Notes: a model not told the origin generated them from the letters alone. Counted from the first letter of the stretch, positions 27,411 through 37,049 are shown. The stretch: DNA of 64,000 bases from Cytophagales bacterium (GCA_004294445.1 REAZ01000014.1:1-64000), one strand, 5' to 3'. Made by a program: numbers and translations.

Positions 27411-28226
27411 ATGGAAAATCCAGTCGCAAAAAAGTTAGAAGCACTCTTAAAATTGCAAATTATTGACTCCAAATTAGATGAAATCAAAAAAGTAAGAGGG
27501 GATTTGCCCGTCGAAGTTCAGGATTTGGAAGATGAAATTGCGGGCTATGAAACCAGAATTAGTAAATTCAAGGAGGAACTAACCGTACTTAATGAAACTG
27601 TTTCTAAGCACAAGCAAGAAATAAAGGAAGCTGAACGCCTCACAGAAAAATACCAACAGCAGCAAGCCAACGTAAAAAATAATCGTGAGTTTGAAGCTAT
27701 TTCCAAAGAAATGGAACTTCAAGACCTCGAAGGACAAGTTGCCAAAAAGAAAATTAGGGAAACTCTTGCCAAAATTGAGAAAAAAGAGGACGCAATAGAC
27801 GATACCGAAAAAGCCTTAGAGGAACGCAACAAAGACCTCAAAAATAAGCGAAGAGAGTTAGACATCATTATGTCGGAAAGCGAAGAAGATGAGGACAAAC
27901 TGCTAAAAGAACGTGAGAAAAGAAGCAAGCTCATAGAGCCGCGTTTGTACCGCCCCTATTCAAAAATTAGGGAAAATGCTCAAAATGGCTTGGCTGTAGT
28001 GATGGTAAAAAGAGATGCCTGCGGTGGTTGCTTTAATATAGTACCCCCACAACGCCAAGCAGAAATACGTGAGAAAAAGAAGATTATTGTATGCGAGCAT
28101 TGCGGTCGTATTTTTGCAGATGTGGAAGAGGTTGTAGTAGTAGAAAAGGAAAAAGTCAAAAAGACAGGCATCCGCAAAAAAGGAACAGAAGCAGCAGGCA
28201 CTCCTAAGGTAGCAGCAGAAGAATAA
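27411..28226 (+). CDS. Coiled-coil protein with C4-type zinc ribbon (zf-RING_7 family)
   Basis: This 271-aa protein has a long antiparallel coiled coil (~5-185) followed by a four-Cys zinc ribbon (ACGGCFNIVPP and VCEHCGRIFADV). The layout is that of the widespread zf-RING_7/CT398-like family, whose members are often found near nif3-like genes and have been linked to nucleic-acid or regulatory functions. Here it stands alone. The C-terminal 30 residues are Lys/Val-rich and probably disordered. A hairpin terminator follows. Confidence 0.8.
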   Translation: MENPVAKKLEALLKLQIIDSKLDEIKKVRGDLPVEVQDLEDEIAGYETRISKFKEELTVLNETVSKHKQEIKEAERLTEKYQQQQANVKNNREFEAISKEMELQDLEGQVAKKKIRETLAKIEKKEDAIDDTEKALEERNKDLKNKRRELDIIMSESEEDEDKLLKEREKRSKLIEPRLYRPYSKIRENAQNGLAVVMVKRDACGGCFNIVPPQRQAEIREKKKIIVCEHCGRIFADVEEVVVVEKEKVKKTGIRKKGTEAAGTPKVAAEE

Positions 28227-28266
28227 TATACACATTTTAGGGTAAAAATTATTGGTCATTTGTATA

Positions 28267-28308
28267 GAAACTTCGGCAGTATTTCTTGCTGAGGTTTCTT
28301 CTTTTTCC
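28267..28308 (+). terminator. Hairpin terminator after the zinc-ribbon gene
   Basis: GAAACTTCGGCA at 28267-28278 pairs with TGCTGAGGTTTC at 28287-28298 (12 bp, two of them G-U in RNA). A TTCTTTTTCC tract follows. Confidence 0.65.
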
Positions 28309-28368
28309 ATCATATAGCAAAATAATAATAATCTCATTCCAAAGGATTTTTGATATTGCTTTTTTTTC

Positions 28369-28376
28369 TATCTTTG
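28369..28376 (+). promoter_or_regulatory. -7 promoter box for hemA
   Basis: TATCTTTG is an exact TAnnTTTG match, 29 bases before the hemA ATG at 28406. A TTTG at 28349-28352 gives a somewhat short spacing of 16. The position also argues against the longer opening to 28286 as coding. Confidence 0.5.
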
Positions 28377-28405
28377 TAAAGACGAACAAATCTAACAACT
28401 CTCTT

Positions 28406-29674
28406 ATGGATTTTAGTTTTAAGGCAATTTCTCTTTCATACAAAACAGCCCCCATACACATCAGAGAATCCATCTCTCTCGATGAGCAGGCTACCCGAAG
28501 GCTATTGGCAAAAAGCCGAGAGGTAGTAGGCATCAGTGAAGTCCTTATCATCTCTACCTGCAACCGTACAGAGATTTACTATAGCTCCGAAGAAGACCTT
28601 GCTCACTTATTCATCAAACTTATTGGGGTAGAAAAAGGAATTTTTGACATAGATACATATACTCCGTATTTCCAAATTATTAATAATCCTGAAGAGGCAA
28701 TAGCTCATCTGTTTCGGGTAAGCATCGGCTTGGAATCGCAAGTAGTGGGCGATTTTCAAATCATCAATCAAGTAAAAAATGCTTATAAATGGGCAACAGA
28801 GATAGGATTAGCAGGAACTTTTTTGCACCGACTGCTACACACTATATTCTTTACCCACAAGAGAGTAGTGCAAGAAACCGCTTTTCGCGACGGGACAGCC
28901 TCTGTATCTTATGCTACTGTGGAAATGATAGAAGGATTTTCTCCACAGTTTGCTAATCCAAAATTACTCATTATTGGCTTGGGCGAGATAGGGACAGATG
29001 TGGTAAAAAACTTGAGTAATACTGCCCTAAAGAACGTAAAAATAGCCAATCGTACAGCCGAGAAAGCAGCAACCTTAGCAAATACGTATGGTTTTGAGGC
29101 TGTTTCTTTCGAAAAAATAGAACAGCATATTCAAGAGGCAGACTTTGTTGTCTGTGCCGTTCATAGGGTTGAGCCGCTCATCAGCAAAGAAATGATGAAC
29201 AATATTCGCATAGTAGGTTTCAAATATTTCTTTGATTTGTCTATCCCACGCAGCATAGACCCCACCATAGAGCATCTTAATAACGTACTTCTTTACAATG
29301 TAGATGCGATTAATAATAGCATTAACGAAGCATTAGAACGCCGAAAAAATGCAATTCCCAAAGTTGAAATAATTATAAATCAGGCAATTATAGACTTTTT
29401 GGACTGGACAAAAGAAATGATAGTTTCGCCTGTGATTCAGAAACTTAAAAATATGCTGGAGGAAATTCGCAAAGAGGAAATGGAACGTTACATAAAGCAG
29501 CTGGACGCAAACGAAATCGAAAAGATAGACAAAATTACCAAAAGCATGATGCAGAAAATACTTAAAATGCCTGTTATCCAACTCAAAGCGGCGTGTAGGC
29601 GAGGAGAAGCGGAAACTTTGGCAGATGTTTTGACTGATTTATTTGACCTTGAAAAAAAAAGAGTAAATATTTGA
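28406..29674 (+). CDS. hemA: Glutamyl-tRNA reductase
   Basis: From the ATG at 28406 the product has 422 aa. It reduces Glu-tRNA(Glu) to glutamate-1-semialdehyde, the first step of C5 haem synthesis. The catalytic Cys lies in IISTCNRTEIYY. The conserved SQVVGDFQIINQVKNAY segment, the NADPH-binding LLIIGLGEIGTDVVKNLSN and the C-terminal dimerisation helix are present. The N-terminal extension to 28286 is rejected because it contains the promoter. No other haem gene is in the window. The DUF6624 gene starts 1 bp after its stop. Confidence 0.92.
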   Translation: MDFSFKAISLSYKTAPIHIRESISLDEQATRRLLAKSREVVGISEVLIISTCNRTEIYYSSEEDLAHLFIKLIGVEKGIFDIDTYTPYFQIINNPEEAIAHLFRVSIGLESQVVGDFQIINQVKNAYKWATEIGLAGTFLHRLLHTIFFTHKRVVQETAFRDGTASVSYATVEMIEGFSPQFANPKLLIIGLGEIGTDVVKNLSNTALKNVKIANRTAEKAATLANTYGFEAVSFEKIEQHIQEADFVVCAVHRVEPLISKEMMNNIRIVGFKYFFDLSIPRSIDPTIEHLNNVLLYNVDAINNSINEALERRKNAIPKVEIIINQAIIDFLDWTKEMIVSPVIQKLKNMLEEIRKEEMERYIKQLDANEIEKIDKITKSMMQKILKMPVIQLKAACRRGEAETLADVLTDLFDLEKKRVNI

Positions 29675-29675
29675 T

Positions 29676-30272
29676 ATGATAAGATTACTAATTTTCGCAA
29701 TTGTTTTGCTTTCTCAAGCCAATTCTTTTGCACAAACAGTCCTTAACGATTCGCTAAGAAAAGAATTGGAGGCAATCTATGCAGCCGACCAGCAGCCCAG
29801 ACATGCTGTCAATCAAATCATTAAGCAATATGGCATAGATTCGCCGCAGTTAGACTCTTTAGGGCAGTTTATCAGGAAAACAGACAGCCTTAATCAGGCA
29901 AAAGTAGAGCAAATCATTCAAAAGTATGGTTGGTTAGGAAAAAGCGAAGTAGGCGACATGGCAAATCAGACGCTGTTTTTAATAATTCAGCATAGCGATA
30001 TTGCCATACAAGAAAAATATCTACCTCTGCTACGAAAATCGGTAAGCAATGAGGAATCTAATACGTACGACTTGGCTCTTATGGAGGATAAAGTGCTGAT
30101 TAGTCAAGGCAAAAAGCAGCTCTATGGAACTCAGGTAAAGCGTAATCCTCAAACAAAACAATACGAAGTGCTACCCATCGAAGACGAGAAAAACATAGAT
30201 AAACGCCGCAAAAAAATGGGAATGGACTCGCTTGCCGAATACTTAAAAGGCTTTGGCATCACCTACAAATAA
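29676..30272 (+). CDS. DUF6624 family secreted protein
   Basis: This 198-aa protein has a signal peptide (MIRLLIFAIVLLSQANSFAQ) and the DUF6624 core (KYGWLGKSEVGDMANQTLFL, IIQHSDIAIQEKYLPLLR, LALMEDKVLISQGKKQLYGT). The family is frequent in Bacteroidota and has no assigned function. It follows hemA by 1 bp, so it is co-transcribed, but a role in haem synthesis is not implied by the domain. Confidence 0.75.
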   Translation: MIRLLIFAIVLLSQANSFAQTVLNDSLRKELEAIYAADQQPRHAVNQIIKQYGIDSPQLDSLGQFIRKTDSLNQAKVEQIIQKYGWLGKSEVGDMANQTLFLIIQHSDIAIQEKYLPLLRKSVSNEESNTYDLALMEDKVLISQGKKQLYGTQVKRNPQTKQYEVLPIEDEKNIDKRRKKMGMDSLAEYLKGFGITYK

Positions 30273-30286
30273 ATGGAATTTGGTTT

Positions 30287-30294
30287 TAATTTTG
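30287..30294 (+). promoter_or_regulatory. -7 promoter box for the polysaccharide export genes
   Basis: TAATTTTG matches TAnnTTTG exactly, 44 bases before the start at 30338. No well-spaced -33 TTTG is seen. Confidence 0.35.
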
Positions 30295-30337
30295 TTATAA
30301 TTCAAGGCAGCATACACAAATAAGTCTATCATATCAG

Positions 30338-31231
30338 ATGAAATATATCGTATTCAAAGTCGGGCAAGGGTGTTTTTTATTATTTTTAGTTTTTATTTGT
30401 TCTTCTTGTGGGTTTTATCAATACACCATTTTGTTCAAAGAAAATGAAAACTTTAACAATGAGGCGTTTAAAAAAGCAACATTAGTCGCAGAACAGGCAG
30501 AGAAAAATTATATGGTCAGAAAGTTCGATTTTATTGGGGTAGAGATTTTCACCAATAAAGGAGAGCTACTCACCGACCCTAACATGGAAATACAGATGGG
30601 AAGGCGGCAGTTGGACGTTACCCAAGCAGGGCAAGGGCAAAATCAAAGTATGATGAATGGAGCTTTGGGACAACAGCAAGGCATCGGCATCGGTAACTTT
30701 GGTACATTTCGCAGGTACATGGTGCAAGAAGATGGGCAAGCCTACCTGCCGCTTTTAGGTGCGGTCAAATTAGATGGGCTTAAACTTTATCAGGTAGATA
30801 GCTTACTCTCCATACAATACGAAAAATATTACAAAGAAAGCTATGTAGTAAGCCGCTTGCTTAATAGGAGAGTAGTGATTATAGGGGCATTGGGCGGTAA
30901 AATCGTTCCTTTGGACAACGATAATATGAGTATCATAGAAGCCATAGTAGCAGCAGGGCTTAATTTCGACCAAAAAGTGAGAGGTGATAGACTACGCATT
31001 ATCAGAAACATATACAACAAACCTGTGATGCAGATAATAGACCTTTCTACCTTTGAAGGGTTGCAGGCAGCTAACCTAAAAGTAGAACCCAATGATGTAA
31101 TCTATCTGGAGCCAAGAAGACGCATTGGGCGAGAGGAAACACTCACAGATATCACTCGTTCACTTTCTACCATTCTAAGTATTCTTTCTTCTACTATTTT
31201 GACTATCCTTGCTATCAGAAACTTTAAGTAA
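30338..31231 (+). CDS. Polysaccharide export lipoprotein (Wza/OPX-like)
   Basis: The product has 297 aa. A lipoprotein signal ends in CSSCG (Cys ~24). A polysaccharide biosynthesis/export domain and SLBB-like beta-grasp region follow (YMVQEDGQAYLPLLGAVKLD, VVIIGALGGKIVPLDNDNMS, LKVEPNDVIYLEPRRR). A C-terminal helix (~272-295, STILSILSSTILTILAI) would span the outer membrane, as in Wza. The stretch around 100-120 is rich in Gln, Gly and Met. It starts the export module with a Wzc-like kinase 5 bp downstream. Confidence 0.85.
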   Translation: MKYIVFKVGQGCFLLFLVFICSSCGFYQYTILFKENENFNNEAFKKATLVAEQAEKNYMVRKFDFIGVEIFTNKGELLTDPNMEIQMGRRQLDVTQAGQGQNQSMMNGALGQQQGIGIGNFGTFRRYMVQEDGQAYLPLLGAVKLDGLKLYQVDSLLSIQYEKYYKESYVVSRLLNRRVVIIGALGGKIVPLDNDNMSIIEAIVAAGLNFDQKVRGDRLRIIRNIYNKPVMQIIDLSTFEGLQAANLKVEPNDVIYLEPRRRIGREETLTDITRSLSTILSILSSTILTILAIRNFK

Positions 31232-31236
31232 AAATC

Positions 31237-33708
31237 ATGAGTACAAGCACAAACGGTCAGTATGTGATTAATAAGCCCGTAGGGGAAGAAGATGAAAATG
31301 ACTTTTTATCGGAGTTTGACTTCGAAAAATTTGTTTGGATTCTTCGCCGAAGTATTATTTGGATGGTATTGATATTTTTGGTTTGTATTGCCTCTGTTTA
31401 TTTGGGTTTGCGCTACGTAAAACCAATTTACCAATCAGACTCCTCCATACAGTTAGAAGCAAAAGGAACAGCCCCTACTCTTAGCTTAGGGATATTCAAA
31501 GACGATAACAACATCAGCGATTATTTGGTTGGAGAAACTGAATTTATCAAGTCTAATATGGTTAAAGATGAAGTTATATATATGTTAGACTTATATGTTA
31601 GCTACTGGGTAAGGGGTAGGTTCATAGATGATGAAAAGTTTAATAGCGCTCCTTTTAAAGTAGTAAATTATGAAGTGAAAAATAATGAGTTTTTTGATAA
31701 TCAAAAATTTTTTATTCAAATAATCGACTCTGTTAATTTTGCCCTGAGCTATGAAATTAACGATGTTATTATTAATAAAAACTATAAATTTGGAGAAAGA
31801 ATTGTCGACGAAAATTTCAACTGTACTATCGAAAGAAATGGCATAGATACGGAAAATATATACTTTTTCATTTTGCACAGTCATAGTAGTTTGCAAAACT
31901 ATCTCTCTCAAAACCTAATAGCTACCCCCCAAAACATCAAAGGACGTATTATAGGCGTTTCTTTCACAGACCCCAATAAATACAAAGCAACGGCGATTGT
32001 AAATGCTGTAAATGATGTTTATCTGAAAAAAAGTGTTGATAATAAAAACAAGACAAACAAGCAAACCATCTCTTATCTGGAGGAACAGCTCGATACGCTC
32101 CGAAGGTATCTGGAGGATTATGATGCCAAAATAGAAAACTATAAACGAGGTAGAGGGGAGATAAGCAATCAATTAGCTGCCATCAAACCCACCCTACAGG
32201 AAATTTTGAGTAATATTCGGAATCTTCAAGAAGAAAGATTCAAAATTAATTTAGAAATAAAAAAATATAAGGAAGTAGTAGATTTTATGGCAAAAGATTC
32301 GAGTGCCATGCTCATTACTACTGTAGCTGCGGGCATCACAGATGCACGTATTGCTACCCAACTCACTACTTTGGACGGTTTAGAAAAAGAATTAGAACGG
32401 ATTACTTTTTCTTATAAAGAGCCGAGTGCGGCAGTAAGACAGCGACAAAATAGGGTAAAGGCAATGAGAGACGAGCTATTGGAACTTATTAGCTTCAACC
32501 AATACCGTCTGTACGACAAACTTTATCAGCTTGGCATACAGCTAAAAGCATTGGAAAATAGCATTCCTGACGGTACTACAGGCATGGACTTAGAACTTCG
32601 GCGATTGAGTCGCTACTATACCTCTTATGAAAGCCATTATAATATTTTACTTAGCCAGATAGTAGAACGGGGCATTGCCGAGGCAGGCACTGTTGCCAAT
32701 TTCCAGATACTTTCCAATGCCTCTGTTCCCCAAGAACCATTTTACCCCATCAAAAATACATTTTATATGTACGGAGTAATAGCAGCCTTGGCTTTGAGTG
32801 TTTCTTTGGTCGTATTCCGATATTTGCTACTCAATAAGGTTACAAACCTAAAAGAAGTAGAAAAAGCTACAAGCGCACCTATTCTTGGTATGGTGCCGCA
32901 CTACACAAAGATAAAAATGGAACATTCACAACTCATAGTAAACGTAAATCCTAAATCGTCTATGAGTGAAGCAATGCGTTCCATACGAACTAATTTGGAC
33001 TTTATGACCCAGAAGCAACAAAAAAGGATTATATCGGTTACTTCTACCATTAGCGGGGAGGGTAAAACTTTTGTTGCCGTGAATTTAGCGGGGATTATTG
33101 CCCTTTCCCAAGCCAAAGTTATTGTTTTGGACTTAGATTTGCGTAAGCCTAAAGTACATCATGCCTTCGGAGCAGAGAACCTAAATGGCATGAGCAACAT
33201 ACTCATTGGCAAGGCTACGATAGAAGAGTGTACAAGAAAAACGGAGATAGAAAACCTGCACTACATATCGGCAGGTCCTCATCCGCCCAATCCTTCAGAG
33301 CTTATCATGTCCCTTGAATTTAGGGAAATGATTAAGGAGTTACAAAAAACTTACGATTTAGTAGTTTGCGACACTCCGCCCGTAGGTATCGTAACAGACG
33401 GTCTGTTGGTGATGAAGATGGCTGATGTTCCTATTTATGTAGTGCGTGCAGCCTATTCAAAAAGAGTATTTCTCACGAATCTGAACAAACTAATAGCTGC
33501 AAATAATTTTAGCAAGCTATCAGTAGTGCTAAACGGGGTAGGCAAAGCAGGCACTTATGGTTACGGTTATGGCTACGGCGGATACGGGTACGGTACTTAC
33601 GGTTACGGTTACGGCTCAGGCGGGTATGGCTACTATGACGAAACCCCCGACCCTACTGTATGGTCAAAAATTAAAAATTTATTTACAAAAGAAAAAAAAG
33701 AAGAGTAA
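31237..33708 (+). CDS. Polysaccharide co-polymerase / tyrosine autokinase (Wzc-like)
   Basis: The product has 823 aa. A Wzz domain lies between two membrane segments (~35-58 and ~508-530) with periplasmic coiled coils. A C-terminal BY-kinase follows: Walker A SVTSTISGEGKTFVAVNLA, Walker A' VIVLDLDLRKPKVH, Walker B LVVCDTPPVG. The tail (~770-800) is Gly/Tyr-rich, with 12 tyrosines in about 31 residues (GYGYGYGGYGYGTYGYGYG), as expected for the autophosphorylated cluster. It controls polymer length and export through the Wza-like channel. It is flanked by the export lipoprotein and a PHP phosphatase. No glycosyltransferase is nearby, so the polymer genes must lie elsewhere. Confidence 0.9.
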   Translation: MSTSTNGQYVINKPVGEEDENDFLSEFDFEKFVWILRRSIIWMVLIFLVCIASVYLGLRYVKPIYQSDSSIQLEAKGTAPTLSLGIFKDDNNISDYLVGETEFIKSNMVKDEVIYMLDLYVSYWVRGRFIDDEKFNSAPFKVVNYEVKNNEFFDNQKFFIQIIDSVNFALSYEINDVIINKNYKFGERIVDENFNCTIERNGIDTENIYFFILHSHSSLQNYLSQNLIATPQNIKGRIIGVSFTDPNKYKATAIVNAVNDVYLKKSVDNKNKTNKQTISYLEEQLDTLRRYLEDYDAKIENYKRGRGEISNQLAAIKPTLQEILSNIRNLQEERFKINLEIKKYKEVVDFMAKDSSAMLITTVAAGITDARIATQLTTLDGLEKELERITFSYKEPSAAVRQRQNRVKAMRDELLELISFNQYRLYDKLYQLGIQLKALENSIPDGTTGMDLELRRLSRYYTSYESHYNILLSQIVERGIAEAGTVANFQILSNASVPQEPFYPIKNTFYMYGVIAALALSVSLVVFRYLLLNKVTNLKEVEKATSAPILGMVPHYTKIKMEHSQLIVNVNPKSSMSEAMRSIRTNLDFMTQKQQKRIISVTSTISGEGKTFVAVNLAGIIALSQAKVIVLDLDLRKPKVHHAFGAENLNGMSNILIGKATIEECTRKTEIENLHYISAGPHPPNPSELIMSLEFREMIKELQKTYDLVVCDTPPVGIVTDGLLVMKMADVPIYVVRAAYSKRVFLTNLNKLIAANNFSKLSVVLNGVGKAGTYGYGYGYGGYGYGTYGYGYGSGGYGYYDETPDPTVWSKIKNLFTKEKKEE

Positions 33709-33717
33709 TTTTACTTT

Positions 33718-34458
33718 ATGCTTTCATTATTTAAAAAGAAAAAAACAGAGCAGCCCTTAGTAACTACTATCCAAGTAGATATGCACTCTCACTTACTCCC
33801 AGCCATTGATGATGGTTCAAAAAGCATGGAGCAGTCGGTGGCTTTGGTAAAAACTTTCGTAGAAATGGGTTATAAGAAACTCATTACTACACCTCATATT
33901 ATGAGTGATTTTTACAAGAACACACCTGAAATTATTTATGACAAGTTAGACAAGCTCAATGACATCATAAAAAGTATGCAGTTGGATATAGAACTCACTG
34001 CCGCCGCCGAATATTACTTAGACGAAGGATTCGTGAATAAAATAGAAAAAAAAGAAGCACTCCTCACATTCGACGAAAACAAGAAGTATTTACTTTTTGA
34101 AACCTCGTACATGAATGCCTCTCCTTATTTTGATAGTGTAGTTTTTTCCTTACAATCTCAGGGCTACCAACCCGTTTTGGCGCATCCCGAACGCTATACT
34201 TACTTATTTGATAGCTTTGAAAAACTAAAAAAATGGTATGATAAAGGCGTTCTTTTCCAGCTCAATGTCAATTCTTTGTCGGGTTATTACTCCGCCTCTT
34301 CCAAAAGTGTAGCTGAAAAGCTCATCGATAATAAAATGGTAAATTTTGTAGGAAGCGATTGCCACGGCGAAAGACACCTCAACGCCATGAAAGAAACGAT
34401 AGGGACTACTTATTACAAAAAAGCACTAAAATTGGATTTATTAAATCATACATTGTAA
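33718..34458 (+). CDS. PHP-type tyrosine-protein phosphatase (CpsB/YwqE-like)
   Basis: This 246-aa PHP-family metal-dependent phosphatase has VDMHSHLLPAIDDGSKSM, KKLITTPHIM, AAEYYLDEGF, QPVLAHPERY and VNFVGSDCHGE motifs that supply the metal ligands. Such enzymes dephosphorylate the tyrosine tail of the cognate BY-kinase, and so cycle the exporter. The gene begins 9 bp after the kinase stop, which supports that partnership. Confidence 0.9.
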   Translation: MLSLFKKKKTEQPLVTTIQVDMHSHLLPAIDDGSKSMEQSVALVKTFVEMGYKKLITTPHIMSDFYKNTPEIIYDKLDKLNDIIKSMQLDIELTAAAEYYLDEGFVNKIEKKEALLTFDENKKYLLFETSYMNASPYFDSVVFSLQSQGYQPVLAHPERYTYLFDSFEKLKKWYDKGVLFQLNVNSLSGYYSASSKSVAEKLIDNKMVNFVGSDCHGERHLNAMKETIGTTYYKKALKLDLLNHTL

Positions 34459-34465
34459 AATTTTA

Positions 34466-34473
34466 TATCTTTG
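34466..34473 (+). promoter_or_regulatory. -7 promoter box for the M28 peptidase gene
   Basis: TATCTTTG matches TAnnTTTG exactly, 29 bases before the start at 34503. This suggests a separate transcript from the export module. No well-spaced -33 TTTG is seen. Confidence 0.4.
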
Positions 34474-34502
34474 TCAAAAAAATAATACAAAGACAATAAA
34501 CA

Positions 34503-36080
34503 ATGATGAAAAAATTTACTTTTTTAGCCATACTGCTTGTAGCGAGCCTGATTGCTCAAGCCCAAAGTCAAGATGCCATCAAATATGCAGGCACTATCAG
34601 CAAAGATGACCTTGCCAAGCACCTCAAAATCCTCGCTTCCGATGCTTACGAAGGCAGAGAAACAGGAGAAAAAGGGCAAAAAATGGCAGCCGAATACATT
34701 GTAAATCATTTCAAAGGCTTAGGTCTTTCCGCACCCGTCAAAGCAAATGCAAATCCGTACTTGCAAGAAGTAAAATTGGCAAAGAAAAGCTGGGGCGAAG
34801 TATATGTGCAAGCAAAAAAAAATAAACTTGTTCATTTTCAAGATTATTTCACTCGCGGTGATTTTTCTACTAACGGAAAGGAAGAGTCCGTAGAAATTGT
34901 TTTTGTCGGCTACGGCATTGATAGCGAAACTTATTCGGACTACAAAGACATCGACGTAAAAGGTAAATTTGTAGTAGTATTTGGCGGAGAGCCTAAAGGG
35001 GCAGATGGTAAGTACCTAATATCCAAAGCAGAAAAGCCCTCAAAAGCAGCAGAAACAGGAAGCAAACTCAGAGCAGCACGCCAAAAAGGAGCAAAAGGCA
35101 TTTTTATTGCCTACGATACTGATGCTGCTTTTAAGCAAACATTGAGCGTTTATAAGTCTTATTTATCAGCACCTTCGCTTACGTTGGCTTCAGAAAAAAA
35201 CAATGACGATATGGCTTTTTTCTCAACTTCTCCCTCCCAAATACCTGTTTTGCTGGGTTTAAAACCTAAAAAGTTTAACAAAGCAATTGCAAAAATGCAA
35301 AAAGAAGGAAAGGCTATCGCAGGTGCGTTCAGCAGCACTATCTTAATCAAATCAGAGCGCAAAATAGAGCCAGCCTCTTCCGAAAATGTGTTGGGTTATA
35401 TGGAAGGAACTGACAAAAAAGATGAACTTTTGGTAGTTACTGCCCACTACGACCACATTGGTATCACCAACGGAGAAGTCAATAACGGGGCTGATGACGA
35501 CGGCTCAGGCACAGTAACTGTATTAGAGATTGCAGAGGCATTCGCCAAAGCAAAAGCGGAAGGAAAATCTCCGCGCCGCAGTATCTTGTTTATGACCGTT
35601 ACAGGTGAAGAAAAAGGCTTGCTTGGCTCCGAATATTACTCTGAAAATCCGATTTTCCCACTAAGCTCTACCGTAGCAAACCTAAATATAGACATGGTAG
35701 GGCGAGTAGATGAAAAGCACAAAGACAATCCGAACTATATCTATATCATCGGCTCAGATATGCTTTCGTCTGACTTACACCAATTAAGCGAAGAAACAGC
35801 AAAAAAATATGCTCCAGATGTAGCCTTAGATTATCTTTATAATAGCGAAGATGACCCAAATCGTTTTTACTACCGTTCCGACCACTACAATTTTGCAAAG
35901 CATAACATTCCCGTTGTTTTCTATTTCAATGGTACGCATGAGGATTATCACAAACCGACTGACGACGTAGAAAAAATCAATTTTGATAAGATGGAGAAAA
36001 TAGCTCGCCTCATTTTCTCTACGGCTTGGGAAATAGCCAATCGTGAGCAAAGATTGGTAGTAGATAAAGCAAAAAAATAA
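34503..36080 (+). CDS. Secreted M28-family zinc aminopeptidase
   Basis: The product has 525 aa. A signal peptide (residues ~1-21, ending LIAQAQ) is followed by the first part of the peptidase fold, a PA-like insert (VDVKGKFVVVFGGEP region) and the M28 catalytic part. Zinc ligands and catalytic Glu are recognisable: VTAHYDHIG, NNGADDDGSGT, TVTGEEKGLLGSEYY, NIDMVGRVDEKH and FYYRSDHYNFAKH. It should act in the periplasm or outside, releasing amino acids from peptides. ATGs at 34503 and 34506 are both possible starts. A strong terminator follows. Confidence 0.9.
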   Translation: MMKKFTFLAILLVASLIAQAQSQDAIKYAGTISKDDLAKHLKILASDAYEGRETGEKGQKMAAEYIVNHFKGLGLSAPVKANANPYLQEVKLAKKSWGEVYVQAKKNKLVHFQDYFTRGDFSTNGKEESVEIVFVGYGIDSETYSDYKDIDVKGKFVVVFGGEPKGADGKYLISKAEKPSKAAETGSKLRAARQKGAKGIFIAYDTDAAFKQTLSVYKSYLSAPSLTLASEKNNDDMAFFSTSPSQIPVLLGLKPKKFNKAIAKMQKEGKAIAGAFSSTILIKSERKIEPASSENVLGYMEGTDKKDELLVVTAHYDHIGITNGEVNNGADDDGSGTVTVLEIAEAFAKAKAEGKSPRRSILFMTVTGEEKGLLGSEYYSENPIFPLSSTVANLNIDMVGRVDEKHKDNPNYIYIIGSDMLSSDLHQLSEETAKKYAPDVALDYLYNSEDDPNRFYYRSDHYNFAKHNIPVVFYFNGTHEDYHKPTDDVEKINFDKMEKIARLIFSTAWEIANREQRLVVDKAKK

Positions 36081-36088
36081 TTTCTTTT

Positions 36089-36123
36089 AAGACAGATGTA
36101 AAAATCATTTTTGCATCTGTCTT
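36089..36123. terminator. Bidirectional hairpin terminator
   Basis: A perfect 10-bp stem (AAGACAGATG at 36089-36098, CATCTGTCTT at 36114-36123) has a further AAAAAT/ATTTTT pairing inside. It sits between convergent genes: the M28 peptidase and the acetyltransferase. Confidence 0.75.
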
Positions 36124-36153
36124 TACTTCTTTAGCAAACTCATTATCAAGATT

Positions 36154-36732
36154 TTACAACTGTTTGACAACTTTGCAGGGGTTGCCAAATGACAATACAT
36201 TATCAGGAATATTTTTCGTTACTACAGAGCCTGCCCCGATAGTAACATTATCGCCAATCGTTACACCGGGCATAATAACTGTATTGCCACCAATCCATAC
36301 GTTATCACCTATCACTACGGGCATAGTCAAAGTCTTATAGGGTGCGCCCTGTCCCGTACTATTGATTCTTTCCGCCGCTTTTAGTGGGTGGGATGCCGTA
36401 TAAATCTGCACATAGGGAGCTATTAAGCCATTCTTTCCAATTGTTATCTTATTGTCATCAAGGAACATACAATTAGTATTTACAAAAGTATTTTCCCCAA
36501 TGAAGATATTTTCGCCATAGTCGCAGAAAAAAGGAGTTTCTATCCATACACCGTTTGCTACATAACCCAACAAATCTGATAAAATTTGATTCCTACGCTG
36601 TGTGTCTGTCGAATCCAATGTATTATAGGCAAGTATTAATTTTCTTGCTTTGTGGTACATCTGGAGTAGTTCTGCATCGCGCGGGTCATAGACCTCGCCT
36701 GCCAGCATTTTTTGCTTTTCTGTTTTTTGCAT
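36154..36732 (-). CDS. Sugar O-acetyltransferase (maltose/galactoside acetyltransferase family)
   Basis: This 192-aa left-handed beta-helix enzyme has the N-terminal Mac domain ([20 protein letters not shown]) and hexapeptide repeats ([53 protein letters not shown]). The catalytic His is in [11 protein letters not shown]. It transfers acetyl from acetyl-CoA to a sugar 6-OH; the physiological substrate is often unclear. No sugar operon surrounds it. Confidence 0.88.
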   Translation of the reverse strand: MQKTEKQKMLAGEVYDPRDAELLQMYHKARKLILAYNTLDSTDTQRRNQILSDLLGYVANGVWIETPFFCDYGENIFIGENTFVNTNCMFLDDNKITIGKNGLIAPYVQIYTASHPLKAAERINSTGQGAPYKTLTMPVVIGDNVWIGGNTVIMPGVTIGDNVTIGAGSVVTKNIPDNVLSFGNPCKVVKQL

Positions 36733-36844
36733 TTTTAATGTTTAAAATTTAAAGGGAACGAGCAGCACTCTGCTGGGCAGCACTCTGCTTATAACTAAAA
36801 ACTCACGACTACTTAGTAGTAATTACTACCTTCATCTTATAAAT

Positions 36845-36972
36845 AACGTAAGTTGCGTTTGCCATTATTTTGGTCTGCACCGTAGGTCTGGGGCGACCCC
36901 GTCTGACCTGCATTTTAAGTTTTTTTAAACGGTCAGACCTGCGGTGCAGACCGTCTTGTGCAACTTAGGTTA
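36845..36972. repeat. Palindromic GGTCTG element, copy 1
   Basis: The inner arms are GGTCTGCACCGTAGGTCTG at 36872-36890 and CAGACCTGCGGTGCAGACC at 36934-36952 (18 of 19 pair, the last as G-U). The outer arms carry AAGTTGC at 36850-36856 and GCAACTT at 36960-36966, near-perfect over 12-13 bases. The core motif recurs at 60875-60916. It looks like a dispersed non-coding palindromic repeat. Confidence 0.65.
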
Positions 36973-37049
36973 AATATAGCAAATTTAAAATAGTTTTTCA
37001 AAAAAATAATTTTGTTACCACATATTACCTTTTCGCTAACGGTCAATAA

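Noticed and set aside
28286-28405. N-terminal extension of HemA
   Set aside because: It contains the -7 box at 28369-28376, starts inside the preceding terminator hairpin, and does not match the family N-terminus.
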